A stretch of 64,000 nucleotides of DNA from Photobacterium angustum. GTDB taxonomy: Bacteria > Pseudomonadota > Gammaproteobacteria > Enterobacterales > Vibrionaceae. The stretch spans positions 1,612,001 to 1,676,000 of the forward strand of contig NZ_MSCJ01000001.1 in assembly GCF_002954615.1 (NCBI RefSeq). Direction: 5' to 3'. Positions 50,473 through 59,904 of the stretch are shown here, in pieces (the first letter of the stretch is position 1; every line of letters begins with the position of its first letter). The translations under genes and the position numbers were made by a program. The notes beneath the pieces are model-generated. The model was not told where the DNA came from. It ran no database searches and saw nothing but the letters and a program-made list of their open reading frames with translations.

Positions 50473-51384
50473 CTATATACCCATGCTTTTTAACTTGAGC
50501 TCTAGCTGTTTGGCTTGTTGTAAATATTCATCATCATGCCAAACTTGGTAACCAACCAAATACCACAGTAATGCTAGGTACTCACACCAAGGCTGCCAGT
50601 AATTAACAGCCTCTAACCACTTTAATGTCTCAGTAGATTCCGAAGTGATCTTCTCTTCTCTAGCCAAACAATAATCTTTCACTGCTTTTTCAGGGCTAAG
50701 TGCATTAGCTAATATAGTCATGGTTAAATCAAGAGAAGGATCACCTGCACAGGCATATTCCCAATCGATAACTTTAGCGCTCATCCCATCAACTAATTGG
50801 TCACAGTCATTAGGGACAATAATATTGTAACGCCCTAAATCAAAATGACAGCAGGTATCAGGAAAGTAATGATGAATCTTCTGGTTATCAAAATAATGAT
50901 AAATAGACATTAATTGTTTTGATTTTAAATCAACAGGAATTGTTTGCCAGTAATGCTCAATACGTTGCTTAATATCTAATCGATGGATGGGAAGCGGTAA
51001 AGCATGAATACGCGCTTGTAGTTGGCACAGTTGCTGATTGGTAAATCGTTGATCTGCTTGTTCGCCTTCAAGCCAATCTACAATTAATACTTGTTCATTA
51101 TTATTTGGATTAGTGTCTAACAATGCATAGGGTTTTGGCGCTAATTCAAAATGTTCAATTAAACGTAATAACTGATATTCATGCGTTCGATTAATACCAA
51201 AAGCTTGAGCTGTGCTCGTTAGTGGTCGCCACACGTAATGGGAAGATTGATTATTCGAAGGGTGATACAGGAATAATTTCCAACAGCGATTGGTTAAACC
51301 GCCCGCTAATGGGCTCGCTGTTAGAAATTGTGTATCTGGTAGCAGAGACAATAATGTGGGATCAAAACTCTCGTTATCTTTCAT
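50473..51384 (-). CDS. thiK: ThiK-like thiamine kinase (choline/aminoglycoside kinase fold)
   Basis: Encodes 303 residues of the APH/choline-kinase fold. SPLAGGLTNRCWKL is the nucleotide loop, CHFDLGRYNIIV carries the catalytic HxDxxxxN pattern, and VIDWEYACAGDPSLDL the metal-binding aspartate. ThiK phosphorylates thiamine for salvage. Position next to lpoB is that of Escherichia coli thiK (ycfN). Sequence alone could also fit other small-molecule kinases, so the assignment leans on synteny. Confidence 0.85.
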   Translation of the reverse strand: MKDNESFDPTLLSLLPDTQFLTASPLAGGLTNRCWKLFLYHPSNNQSSHYVWRPLTSTAQAFGINRTHEYQLLRLIEHFELAPKPYALLDTNPNNNEQVLIVDWLEGEQADQRFTNQQLCQLQARIHALPLPIHRLDIKQRIEHYWQTIPVDLKSKQLMSIYHYFDNQKIHHYFPDTCCHFDLGRYNIIVPNDCDQLVDGMSAKVIDWEYACAGDPSLDLTMTILANALSPEKAVKDYCLAREEKITSESTETLKWLEAVNYWQPWCEYLALLWYLVGYQVWHDDEYLQQAKQLELKLKSMGI

Positions 51385-51421
51385 TATAATTTCAACATTG
51401 CTACCAGATATTTAAGCTAAA

Positions 51422-52012
51422 TTACCAACCTTGAGAGTCTGATTCACTCTTAGGTGCTAAACCTGAATCAGCCCACTCAATTGAACCTGAGTTTGTATCC
51501 ATCAAACGCATGGTCATTTTATAAAAAGGTACATTTTTACCATCTTCAGACTTGCTAGTATTGCTTACATGACCATACAGCATGTATTGCGCACCTGTCA
51601 TTTTAGCAAATTGAATCGCAGTACCTTGATTAACAAAACGATCATTTTCACTAAAGTTCATTTGTTTACGCACTGCATCAACGCGAGACTTATCGACTAA
51701 GTTGAATTTACCCGAACGTGAAATTTTAGACTTAATCGTGTTAGTAAGCGACTTAGTATCAACATGTCCACTGGCATTGTTTTGAATATTATCAACAATC
51801 ACAATCGGATGCTTACCGCCTGCTGTAATTGAAGAGACAGCCGGTGATGACAACATCTTTGTTGTTAAGTCCGATGCCGTATTATCAAGATCATTAGAGC
51901 CAAAATTTACCGATGGAGTTTCAGGTAAATGCGAATTCACATAATCGACAGTTTGGGCACAACCACCTAATAATGAAGATGCCGCTAATAATGTAAGAAC
52001 GCTTTTTTTCAT
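51422..52012 (-). CDS. lpoB: LpoB, activator of penicillin-binding protein 1b
   Basis: Encodes 196 residues. The lipobox LLGGCAQ anchors it in the outer membrane; a Ser/Thr-rich linker to about 75 precedes a TolB-like domain with HPIVIVDNIQNNASGHVD and TGAQYMLYGHVS. LpoB crosses the periplasm and stimulates the transpeptidase and glycosyltransferase activity of PBP1b. Length is close to the enterobacterial protein, with a shorter linker. Part of the hinT-ycfL-lpoB-thiK group. Confidence 0.9.
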   Translation of the reverse strand: MKKSVLTLLAASSLLGGCAQTVDYVNSHLPETPSVNFGSNDLDNTASDLTTKMLSSPAVSSITAGGKHPIVIVDNIQNNASGHVDTKSLTNTIKSKISRSGKFNLVDKSRVDAVRKQMNFSENDRFVNQGTAIQFAKMTGAQYMLYGHVSNTSKSEDGKNVPFYKMTMRLMDTNSGSIEWADSGLAPKSESDSQGW

Positions 52013-52042
52013 TGTTTTACCTTAACAATATTTTATATTAAA

Positions 52043-52429
52043 TCAGTATACTGCTCGACGAACGTAAATACGATATTGGGTAGCTTCAGCTTTATCAGCA
52101 ACACCTTGTAATATTACTTTACCGTTGCCAGCCAAAGCAAAGGAATGCCATGGTGCAGCACTACCACTGATCTCTAAACCTTGGCCATCATACCAATAAA
52201 AACGGTATTGCAAGTTCAGATCTGTGTTAACTTTATTTATTGCCTCTACAGAAGCCTGCATTAAACCATTAACTTTCGTTATATGGGCGTCTTTAAAAAC
52301 TAAGCTACGTGCTAGAACAGCGTTACCAATAACGACATTTTGATTACTGTTTTCGATACTAATACCAGCATGTTCACTGCTACACCCTGTGAGAATTAAT
52401 GCTAAAAATAATGTCATTACATACTTCAT
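52043..52429 (-). CDS. ycfL: YcfL-family lipoprotein
   Basis: Encodes 128 residues. Signal peptide with lipobox LTGCSS. Mature protein is a small beta-rich DUF1425-type domain with NLQYRFYWYDGQGLEIS and a C-terminal YRIYVRRAVY. YcfL has no established biochemical role but is conserved upstream of lpoB, which suggests a link to peptidoglycan synthesis or envelope control. It follows hinT after a 338-base gap. Confidence 0.87.
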   Translation of the reverse strand: MKYVMTLFLALILTGCSSEHAGISIENSNQNVVIGNAVLARSLVFKDAHITKVNGLMQASVEAINKVNTDLNLQYRFYWYDGQGLEISGSAAPWHSFALAGNGKVILQGVADKAEATQYRIYVRRAVY

Positions 52430-52767
52430 TACATGCCTCTTATTAGCGTGACAATCAAATTTCTTAGTAACATTATAAGAAAGTCACCAATGATCGTGCG
52501 TAGTGCTATTACCCACAAGTTCTTACTAACGAATCTAAATATCAGTATTTACCGTCAAATAACAACGCGTTAAATTTTAATGTTAGTCAACAACGATTAC
52601 CAATGAAGTTATTGATAAGCCGTAGATATAATCAATACACCGCAATAAAAAAGCCTGAATATCGCACTCTTTACCGCATATACGGCGAGAAGATTAAAGA
52701 TACTCAAGCTTTGTGTCTATCTAAGGATAATTATTATCCATTACATAACGTTATCAGCACGCCATGA
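52430..52767. other. Gap between ycfL and hinT with a long imperfect hairpin
   Basis: No coding sequence is supported. Bases about 52649-52713 can fold into a long imperfect stem, with outer arms AAAGCCTGAATATC and GATACTCAAGCTTT and a GC-richer inner part around CCGCATATACGG. It could be the hinT terminator, a structured RNA or a small repeat element. Confidence 0.45.
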
Positions 52768-53118
52768 CTAGCCAACTAGCATTGGTCCTAAAGGACGTCC
52801 ACCTAATAGGTGCATGTGGATATGGTAAACTTCTTGACCACCATAAGGGTTACAATTAACGATCAAACGGTAGCCATCTTCTGCCACGCCTTCCTTTTCT
52901 GCTAATTTACGAGCAACGGTAAACATACGCCCCATCATCAACTCATCATCGGCTTCCACATCATTGACTGTTGGGATCAATTTATTTGGAATAATTAGGA
53001 TATGGCTTGGCGCACGAGGATTGATATCACGAAATGCCGTGACTAAGTCATCTTGATACAAAATATCAGTTGGAATTTCTTTACGAATAATTTTACTGAA
53101 GATAGTTTCTTCCGCCAT
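52768..53118 (-). CDS. hinT: HinT, HIT-family purine nucleoside phosphoramidase
   Basis: Encodes 116 residues from the ATG at 53118, which has a GGAG site; five earlier codons are less likely. The histidine triad is [10 protein letters not shown] at the C-terminus and the N-terminal [15 protein letters not shown] matches HinT closely. It hydrolyses adenosine phosphoramidates. It heads the conserved hinT-ycfL-lpoB-thiK order and lies on the same strand. Confidence 0.95.
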   Translation of the reverse strand: MAEETIFSKIIRKEIPTDILYQDDLVTAFRDINPRAPSHILIIPNKLIPTVNDVEADDELMMGRMFTVARKLAEKEGVAEDGYRLIVNCNPYGGQEVYHIHMHLLGGRPLGPMLVG

Positions 53119-53133
53119 TTCTGACTCCATCAA

Positions 53134-53459
53134 CTCATTGTTATTTGTTTAGTTAGTGAGTATGCGTCAGTCAACTCTATTGCGCAATATTGAACATTGT
53201 TTTAAAGATTTAATAGAGAAAAAATTTCACGTTTTCGTGTTTTTTTGATGCAGCGATCAAACAATTGAACCCTAAACAAATTTATCTATCAAGACTCAAG
53301 CAAAACTGACGATAGTATAGGTTAGAGCTAATTTGATAATTCGATTCGCAAATTTAGCATTGATTGCGAAATAAAGGATTAAGCCATTATCAAATTACAT
53401 TTATGACTAATAGGTCAGCATTATGATGACACTGACCCTTTGCTAAATATAGGGATATT
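53134..53459. other. Intergenic region upstream of the chemoreceptor gene
   Basis: No gene is seen. An inverted repeat TTCGCAA (53345-53351) and TTGCGAA (53364-53370) lies about 90 bases before the chemoreceptor start and may be an operator. The regions to its left hold the divergent hinT promoter. Confidence 0.45.
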
Positions 53460-55463
53460 ATGAAGAAATCTAGCCAAACTTCGGTCATACGTCGCATGTA
53501 CTCAGGTTTTGTGGTTATGGTTGCATTGTTTGTTTTAACCATCGTGCTAATGCTTGATGGAACAAACCGTATCCATAACCAGTTAACAACAGTGACAACA
53601 GACGCACTTCCTTTAGTCTCTATATCAAATAAAGTCAGTGTTAAACTTCTTGCCGCAGACAAAACTTTTAAAGACTTTTTAACCAGTCAAGATCTAGCCG
53701 CAATGAAAACCTATGAGGCCGACTTTCGTAATGCAACAAGAGACTTCGCTTCTGCACGTAAAGAGCTTGTAGACATTGCTGAAAGTAATCCTGAATTAAC
53801 ATCTTACATTAAAGCGCTAACCGAATTAGAACAACGTTACTTTAGCGAAGCTCAAACCGCGATGGGTAACTATCGCGCACAAATGTTAGCCGGTGATGAG
53901 CGCCAACAATCAGCACGACGCTTCCAGCGTTTGCAAGCTGAGCTTAGCATTGGTATGAAAGAATACATTAATGAGCAAGATAATATGGCTGTTAAAATGA
54001 TGGCTAAAAATTTCTTTGTGAAGTTAAAAGAAACAGAAACCATTACTTCTGACGCCCTTGCTACTGACGATATCAGTAAGATTAAAGCAGCAATGAAGGC
54101 GAATAAACGCAGTGTAAACCATCTTGCCAACGCATTTCGTAGCTTAACAACCCTACTTTCAGGCTTAAAAGAAACATTCGGTAAATCTGTTACTCAATAC
54201 ACGTTAGATATCGGTAAAAAAGGCGGCGTGCTTGATCAACACTATGAATATATTGAAGCGAAAACGCGCCTTTACGACAACATTGCCACGCTAACTAAAG
54301 AAGTTAACCAAGCGCTATCAATCCTTGAGCAATTTAATCAGCAAGCGACCAATCAAATGGATCAAGCGATTGCAACAGCTGATAACACTTACAATCAAGG
54401 CGTCACCAAAGCTGTGGGTATTGCGATTGTGGTTATTTTATTAGCCATTTCTATCGGTTGGTATTTAGCGCGAAGTGTACGCCGTCCACTTGTATCTATG
54501 CTTAAAACGCTTGAATCATTAACTGATGGTGATATGACACAGCGTACAGAAAGCAGTCAATTCATTGAGTTTAATAAATTAAGTCATCACATCAATACGT
54601 TAGCTGGTAACCTTCAACAAATTTTAAGTCAATTAAGCAAAGCATCTGAAGATCTCACTCAAGTTGCAGCAGAAAACCAAAGTACAACAGCACAGGCAAA
54701 ACAGCGACTCAATGAACAACGAGAGCAAACCGTTTCTGTAGCAACAGCAATGACAGAAATGGAACACTCAGTTACTGACGTATCGCAAAGTGCGCAGAAC
54801 ACAATGGAACGTGTTCATGAGGTAGAACGTGCATCAGCAACAGGTCGTGAAGTGATGAGTAAAAACATCAATATTGCGCATCAGCTTTCAACTCGCTTAG
54901 ATGACTCTGTAACTGCCGTTGCTGATCTTCAACAAATGAGCAGTAATATTGGCTCTATTTTGGATGTTATTCGTAATATTGCCGACCAAACTAACCTACT
55001 TGCACTCAATGCTGCCATTGAAGCGGCTCGTGCTGGCGATCAAGGACGAGGCTTTGCCGTTGTTGCAGATGAAGTACGTGTTCTCGCTAAACGTACCACC
55101 GACTCTACCTCTGAGATTGAAGCGATGATCCAAAACCTTCAAGGTAGCTCAGGTCAAGCGATGGAAATGATGCAAAGCTGTGTAACAGAAATGGATAACA
55201 GTATTAATCAAGCATCAGATGCCAATAGTGCAATGGAAGAGATCCAAGCGATTATCATTGAAATTAGTCAAATGAGTAGTCAAATTGCACAATCAGCGGA
55301 AGAGCAACGTACGACGACTGCCGACATTGCCCGTAGTTTAGAGGATATTAGTCATATTGCTGATACTAACTACAATGCAATGGAAGAAATGGCAGAAGCC
55401 AGTACAATGTTAGATAGCTTAGCCACTGAACAAAATAAACTGGTTCATAAATTTAAACTGTAA
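53460..55463 (+). CDS. Methyl-accepting chemotaxis protein
   Basis: Encodes 667 residues. Transmembrane helices at about 16-34 and 318-338 flank a helical periplasmic sensor of roughly 280 residues. A HAMP domain follows ([16 protein letters not shown]), then the signalling domain with the highly conserved hairpin [19 protein letters not shown] and [18 protein letters not shown]. The receptor would control CheA and flagellar behaviour. The ligand is unknown; there is no CheB/CheR-binding pentapeptide at the C-terminus (ends HKFKL). Confidence 0.95.
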   Translation: MKKSSQTSVIRRMYSGFVVMVALFVLTIVLMLDGTNRIHNQLTTVTTDALPLVSISNKVSVKLLAADKTFKDFLTSQDLAAMKTYEADFRNATRDFASARKELVDIAESNPELTSYIKALTELEQRYFSEAQTAMGNYRAQMLAGDERQQSARRFQRLQAELSIGMKEYINEQDNMAVKMMAKNFFVKLKETETITSDALATDDISKIKAAMKANKRSVNHLANAFRSLTTLLSGLKETFGKSVTQYTLDIGKKGGVLDQHYEYIEAKTRLYDNIATLTKEVNQALSILEQFNQQATNQMDQAIATADNTYNQGVTKAVGIAIVVILLAISIGWYLARSVRRPLVSMLKTLESLTDGDMTQRTESSQFIEFNKLSHHINTLAGNLQQILSQLSKASEDLTQVAAENQSTTAQAKQRLNEQREQTVSVATAMTEMEHSVTDVSQSAQNTMERVHEVERASATGREVMSKNINIAHQLSTRLDDSVTAVADLQQMSSNIGSILDVIRNIADQTNLLALNAAIEAARAGDQGRGFAVVADEVRVLAKRTTDSTSEIEAMIQNLQGSSGQAMEMMQSCVTEMDNSINQASDANSAMEEIQAIIIEISQMSSQIAQSAEEQRTTTADIARSLEDISHIADTNYNAMEEMAEASTMLDSLATEQNKLVHKFKL

Positions 55464-55485
55464 TTTAAGCTAAGCAAATAAATGA

Positions 55486-55509
55486 AGCCGATCATCAGAT
55501 CGGCTTTTT
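55486..55509. terminator. Shared terminator of the chemoreceptor and EamA genes
   Basis: AAGCCGATC-ATCA-GATCGGCTT followed by T run. The stem at 55488-55503 equals the hairpin at 123-138. The stop codon of the minus-strand EamA gene (55495-55497) lies in its loop region. Confidence 0.8.
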
Positions 55510-56418
55510 TGTTCTAGCGAAAAATTTAGGTTTCACTGAGATGAACATGGCGGCCAGTACAATCAGTCCCGCCCCCACCCATTGAAGCTGTTCAAATCGT
55601 TCTCCTAACCACCAATGTGCAAACAAACCACCAAATACAGGCTCTAATCCTAATAAAAAAGAAACTTGGGTTGGACTTGTATGCTTCACCCCATAGTTTT
55701 GAAAGTAAAAAGCAAACAAGGTACAAAAAATCACTAGGTAACCAATATACAACCAAAACTCTGGCGCGCTAGGGATGATGAATTGTTCTACAGGGACAGT
55801 GAAAACCAATAGGCTAATACAAACAACGGTTACCACTGATAATTGGATAAATGTTGCCACCATAGGATCGCAATGTTGTTGATTCATTTTCTTTTTAGTT
55901 GTCACCACAAAAGCTGCACGCCCCAGTGCTGCGATCAAAATGAGAATATTACCGATATTGAACGTTACCGTATTCAGGCTATCTCCTACTAATAACCACA
56001 CACCGGCAATCGCAATGCATCCGGCAAATAAATCTGTAACCGCAAGTTTATGACGATTAAACAATGCATCAACAGCAGGAGTAAAGATAATAAAAAGGCT
56101 AATAAGAAAAGCAGCATTTGAAGCTGTTGTGTGTTTAAGACCATAAGTTTCGGCCAAATAAATAATACTTAATATTCCTCCCGTTGGTGCTAATTGCAGC
56201 CAAACCTGTTTATTTAGTTTCTTGCTGACTAAGGGGAATATCACTAAAAGTGTGCAACAAAAACGAATTACCAAAAACATCAACACACCAGTATAAAGCA
56301 TGGATTCTTTTGCCACACCAAAACTGGTACCCCAAAATACAGCGGCAGCTAGCACACCTATTGTTGCTATTAACGATGTATTCAAAAATACACTTTTATT
56401 CTGCTCGACCTGTTCCAT
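55495..56418 (-). CDS. EamA/DMT-family transporter
   Basis: Encodes 307 residues with ten hydrophobic helices in two EamA repeats. Landmarks are AAAVFWGTSFGVAKESM at the start of the first repeat, LKHTTASNAAFLISLFIIFTP and the second-repeat VKHTSPTQVSFLLGLEPVFGG. Substrate not predictable; the family includes amino acid and metabolite exporters. The last codons (KKPI and stop) lie inside the terminator shared with the chemoreceptor gene. It is divergent from a LysR gene that probably controls it. Confidence 0.9.
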   Translation of the reverse strand: MEQVEQNKSVFLNTSLIATIGVLAAAVFWGTSFGVAKESMLYTGVLMFLVIRFCCTLLVIFPLVSKKLNKQVWLQLAPTGGILSIIYLAETYGLKHTTASNAAFLISLFIIFTPAVDALFNRHKLAVTDLFAGCIAIAGVWLLVGDSLNTVTFNIGNILILIAALGRAAFVVTTKKKMNQQHCDPMVATFIQLSVVTVVCISLLVFTVPVEQFIIPSAPEFWLYIGYLVIFCTLFAFYFQNYGVKHTSPTQVSFLLGLEPVFGGLFAHWWLGERFEQLQWVGAGLIVLAAMFISVKPKFFARTKKPI

Positions 56419-56528
56419 TCACACACATCCTTTCTTACACGGTTTTAGTCACTGTTCTTGTAAGATTGAATGGTATATGTTTGACTTGATATTGATAATA
56501 CCGCTAATAAGCAAAGGATTTGTGACTG

Positions 56529-57470
56529 ATGGACAAAAATAAAATTATTCAACTTCTTCCTGATATTGCAGCCTTTGTCACTGTTGTAGAGTCAGAAAGC
56601 TTCAGTCATGCAGCTAAAAAATTGGGAATGACACCATCAGGTGTTAGTCGGCAAATCAGCCGCCTAGAAAAAGAGCTTCAAGTACAACTAATAAAACGCA
56701 GTACTCGAAGCCAATCACTCACCATTGCAGGGCAAGAAGCTTACCAATATGGTAAAAATATCCTTCAGCAAGCCCAAGACGTAGTAAATATAGCCAGTAA
56801 ACAAAAGCAAGATATTGAAGGGGTACTCACCATTGCTTCACCGAAAGCGTTTTGTCGTCAGGTACTTCAACCTCTATTACTAGAATTTGTTGACACTTAT
56901 CCAAAGCTACAACTAAAAATCCAAGTTACAGACAAACCGATAGACCCGCTCTATCACGACGTAGATGTCGTTTTTAGGTTAACCAACGAGCCTCAAAATA
57001 ACCTAGTGGCCAAACAGTTAGCCACTAACGATCTGGTATTATGTGCAAGCCCCTATTACCTCGAAAAGAAAGGTACACCAACGCATCCTAAGCAATTAGC
57101 CCAGCATGATTGTATCTATCTAGGTGAAACAAATACTGACAATCAATGGCGATTTAAATCTGAAGATGAAGAGCTGAAAGTAACGGTGAATGGTCGCTAT
57201 ATTGTTAATCATACAGAGATGCGTTTAGATGCCGCACTAAATCACTTTGGTATTGCAGTATTGCCTGCATTCGTCGCTCAAAAAGCTTTGCAATCAAAAG
57301 CCCTTACTGCAGTCCTTAACGATTGGACACTTCTTGATAATTACCAAGGTACTGTGTTCATGCAATACCTGCCTAATATCAATATGCCTTATCGCCAACG
57401 CGTGTTTATCGATTTTATTACCGAAAGATTTTCGTCTGATTTAAGAAAAAAGCTTAGCAACTGCAATTAA
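56529..57470 (+). CDS. LysR-family transcriptional regulator
   Basis: Encodes 313 residues. The N-terminal helix-turn-helix (about 12-70) includes ESESFSHAAKKLGMTPSGVSR, the standard LysR recognition region, and the C-terminal two-lobe effector domain follows. It lies divergently 111 bases from the EamA gene, a typical regulator/target pair. It probably responds to an exported or toxic compound. It is followed by another EamA gene with a long structured leader. Confidence 0.9.
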   Translation: MDKNKIIQLLPDIAAFVTVVESESFSHAAKKLGMTPSGVSRQISRLEKELQVQLIKRSTRSQSLTIAGQEAYQYGKNILQQAQDVVNIASKQKQDIEGVLTIASPKAFCRQVLQPLLLEFVDTYPKLQLKIQVTDKPIDPLYHDVDVVFRLTNEPQNNLVAKQLATNDLVLCASPYYLEKKGTPTHPKQLAQHDCIYLGETNTDNQWRFKSEDEELKVTVNGRYIVNHTEMRLDAALNHFGIAVLPAFVAQKALQSKALTAVLNDWTLLDNYQGTVFMQYLPNINMPYRQRVFIDFITERFSSDLRKKLSNCN

Positions 57471-57581
57471 TTGCTTGTAAGTGTTTTTTATCTCTTGTAA
57501 GTTGAACTTAGCGTTCAATAAATAGGCAACACTATGATTTATTCATCTATTTTTACTTGTTACATTTGGCTCCTCAATTCC

Positions 57582-57686
57582 CTACTGCCATCCGGCCGGT
57601 AGAGTTTTGCTATCTGGCTGTGAGTTATGCTCAGCCAGTGACCTCCGCATTTCTCGCAGCATTATTTTCATCTTTAAGCGAGAAAT
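57582..57686 (+). promoter_or_regulatory. Three-hairpin leader before an EamA gene
   Basis: Three successive inverted repeats lie directly upstream of the start at 57690: 57582-57602 (CTACTGCC with GGCCGGTAG, one U-G pair and a bulge), CTGGCTG/CAGCCAG at 57614-57638, and ATTTCTCGC/GCGAGAAAT at 57649-57686. The last arm contains the only ribosome-site-like bases (GCGAG) before the start, so pairing would hide them. It could be a translational regulator RNA; this is an inference. Confidence 0.45.
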
Positions 57687-57689
57687 CAC

Positions 57690-58628
57690 ATGACATCATC
57701 AAATTCAAGCAACAACCCAATTAACGAAAACGTCAGCTCCCCTCATGCTGAACTCAATAAAGGCATTGTTTATGCTCTTATCGGTACTGCTTTATTTTCT
57801 ATCAAGCCCGTTTTTATCAAACTTGCTTATCAATATGGTGGAGATGCGGTGTCGATTATGTCGTTACGAGCGATAAGTTCTGTGCCGATTTATATCATTA
57901 TGATGCTATGGCTATTACGAAAAACAGAGCATAGAGATAATCTGAAACAATATGGTTTAGCGGCAAGCGCTATTGGCGTCTTAGGCTACTATGTTGCGTC
58001 ATACCTTGATATTGCAGCCATGGCGCATATCAGTGCGCAGCTAGAACGACTACTAATTTTTCTATTTCCAAGCTTCGTCGTTTTAATTAGTTGGACTGTC
58101 CTAAAACAAAAGCCAGCACAAGGTACATTTAAAGCTATTGCACTTGGCTATATTGGTGTCGCTTTTATTGTTTTTCATGATCTAGGAAGTATGGGGAATA
58201 ATGTCTTGATAGGAAGTGGATTGGCCATTGCATCCGCATTCGTTTTCGCTTGTTACTTAATCATGAGCAAAAAGTTAATTACCAAAATGGGCAGCCAATT
58301 ATTTACCTGCATCGGAATGGGATCCGCAGGGATCATTATTTTGATTCAAAGTCAGTGGCAAGGCGTCAATGTGATCGTTCTGGATCCAATGCTTATCCTG
58401 CTTGGGATCGCGCTAGGTATCTTTTGTACTGTGTTGCCATCGTTTTTTGTTGCTGCCGCTATGCAAAAATTAAATCCATCACAGCTAAGTTTAACCAGCA
58501 ACGTTGGCCCTGCTATTACCGCAGTTTTTGCTATCACATTACTTAATGAACCTTTTACTTTTTATCATGCTATAGGCATGCTCTTTGTGGTTTATTCAGT
58601 AATAAGCATGAAGAGAAGAGGACAATGA
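57690..58628 (+). CDS. EamA/DMT-family transporter
   Basis: Encodes 312 residues with ten transmembrane helices in two EamA repeats. The N-terminal 25 residues are polar (NENVSSPHAELN), followed by ALIGTALFSIKPVFIKLAY. Second-repeat landmarks are SLTSNVGPAITAVFAITLLNEPFTF. Substrate unknown. The start is a ATG with a weak ribosome site that may be masked in a hairpin. It is downstream of the LysR gene on the same strand, across 219 bases. Confidence 0.9.
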   Translation: MTSSNSSNNPINENVSSPHAELNKGIVYALIGTALFSIKPVFIKLAYQYGGDAVSIMSLRAISSVPIYIIMMLWLLRKTEHRDNLKQYGLAASAIGVLGYYVASYLDIAAMAHISAQLERLLIFLFPSFVVLISWTVLKQKPAQGTFKAIALGYIGVAFIVFHDLGSMGNNVLIGSGLAIASAFVFACYLIMSKKLITKMGSQLFTCIGMGSAGIIILIQSQWQGVNVIVLDPMLILLGIALGIFCTVLPSFFVAAAMQKLNPSQLSLTSNVGPAITAVFAITLLNEPFTFYHAIGMLFVVYSVISMKRRGQ

Positions 58629-58669
58629 TACACAGATTCTAACTAAAGTGCTGTGATCATATTCTCTTT

Positions 58670-58685
58670 TGGCAAACGATTGCCT
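58670..58685 (+). promoter_or_regulatory. PurR-like operator before pyrC
   Basis: TGGCAAACGATTGCCT closely matches the PurR box ACGCAAACGTTTGCGT (12 of 16 positions). It is centred about 104 bases upstream of the pyrC start. Escherichia coli pyrC is repressed by PurR, so a similar control is likely. Confidence 0.65.
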
Positions 58686-58686
58686 T

Positions 58687-58719
58687 TTAATTCAACAATC
58701 AAACCGATTGTTGAATTAA
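58687..58719. repeat. 14-bp perfect inverted repeat in the pyrC leader
   Basis: TTAATTCAACAATC (58687-58700) is perfectly inverted at 58706-58719 with loop AAACC. It starts two bases after the PurR-like box. No T run follows, so it is not a normal terminator. Confidence 0.75.
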
Positions 58720-58781
58720 TGACCTTTACTTAGCGCAACGATACTTTTAGAATCGGGCAAATTTTTTGGAAGGGAAACAAA

Positions 58782-59813
58782 ATGACAACATTAACGATTA
58801 CTCGTCCTGATGATTGGCACACACATTTACGTGATGGCGATGTATTAAAAGATACAGTAAGGGATATTAGCCGTTACATGGGGCGCGCGATCATCATGCC
58901 TAATTTAATCCCTCCTGTTACTGATACAGAATCTGCTTTAGCTTACCGTGACCGCATTCTTGACGCTCAACCAAGCCCAACTTTTTCACCACTTATGGTT
59001 ATCTACCTAACAGATAACACATCACCAGAAGAAATTAAGAAAGCCAAAGCATCGGGTCATGTATATGCCGCTAAACTCTATCCTGCTGGCGCAACGACTA
59101 ACTCAGACTCTGGCGTCACTTCAATTGATAAAATTCGCCCTGCATTAGAAGCGATGCAAGAAGTCGGTATGCCGCTTCTTATTCATGGTGAAGTAACACA
59201 TAATCATGTTGATATTTTCGACCGTGAAAAAGCATTCCTTGATACTGTACTTGGTCCTATTGTTGAAGAATTTTCATCACTCAAAATTGTACTTGAACAC
59301 ATTACGACAGCAGATGCTGTAAAGTTTGTTCAAAATGCAGGTGACAATGTCGCTGCAACCATTACAGCTCACCACTTAATGTTTAACCGTAACCATATGC
59401 TAGCAGGTGGTATTCGCCCACACTTCTACTGCTTGCCTATCTTAAAACGTAACACTCACCAGCAAGCATTAGTGGATGCAGCAACCAGTGGTAGCAAGAA
59501 GTTTTTCTTAGGTACCGATACCGCACCGCATGCAAAAGGCATGAAAGAAGCAGCATGTGGTTGTGCTGGCTCTTACACTGCTCACGCAGCTATCGAGCTA
59601 TATGCCGAAGTCTTTGAACAAGCTGGCGCACTAGATAAGTTAGAAGGTTTTGCTAGCTTCAATGGCCCTGATTTTTACGGCCTACCACGTAATACAGATA
59701 CGATTACGCTTGTAAAAGAGTCGTGGACAGTAGCAGAAGAAATGCAATTTGGTAGCAACACGGTAGTACCGATTAAAGCGGGTGAGACCATTAGCTGGAA
59801 AGTGAACGCTTAA
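58782..59813 (+). CDS. pyrC: PyrC, dihydroorotase
   Basis: Encodes 343 residues, full length. Metal-site motifs are [11 protein letters not shown] (HxH), [16 protein letters not shown] with the carboxylated lysine, [15 protein letters not shown] and [10 protein letters not shown]. The enzyme cyclises carbamoyl aspartate to dihydroorotate in pyrimidine synthesis. It has a GGAAGGG site before ATG. A PurR-like box and hairpin precede it and a terminator follows at 59854. Confidence 0.97.
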   Translation: MTTLTITRPDDWHTHLRDGDVLKDTVRDISRYMGRAIIMPNLIPPVTDTESALAYRDRILDAQPSPTFSPLMVIYLTDNTSPEEIKKAKASGHVYAAKLYPAGATTNSDSGVTSIDKIRPALEAMQEVGMPLLIHGEVTHNHVDIFDREKAFLDTVLGPIVEEFSSLKIVLEHITTADAVKFVQNAGDNVAATITAHHLMFNRNHMLAGGIRPHFYCLPILKRNTHQQALVDAATSGSKKFFLGTDTAPHAKGMKEAACGCAGSYTAHAAIELYAEVFEQAGALDKLEGFASFNGPDFYGLPRNTDTITLVKESWTVAEEMQFGSNTVVPIKAGETISWKVNA

Positions 59814-59853
59814 CCACTGAAGTAAACCAAACGCTAAACAGCTTTATAAAAAT

Positions 59854-59880
59854 AAAGGCTTCCGAATCGGAAGCCTTTTT
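59854..59880. terminator. Terminator between pyrC and the RND pump
   Basis: An 11-bp stem AAAGGCTTCCG/CGGAAGCCTTT with loop AAT is flanked by T runs on both strands and sits between convergent genes. Confidence 0.85.
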
Positions 59881-59904
59881 AATTGCAGTTAATTTAATTC
59901 AGCA

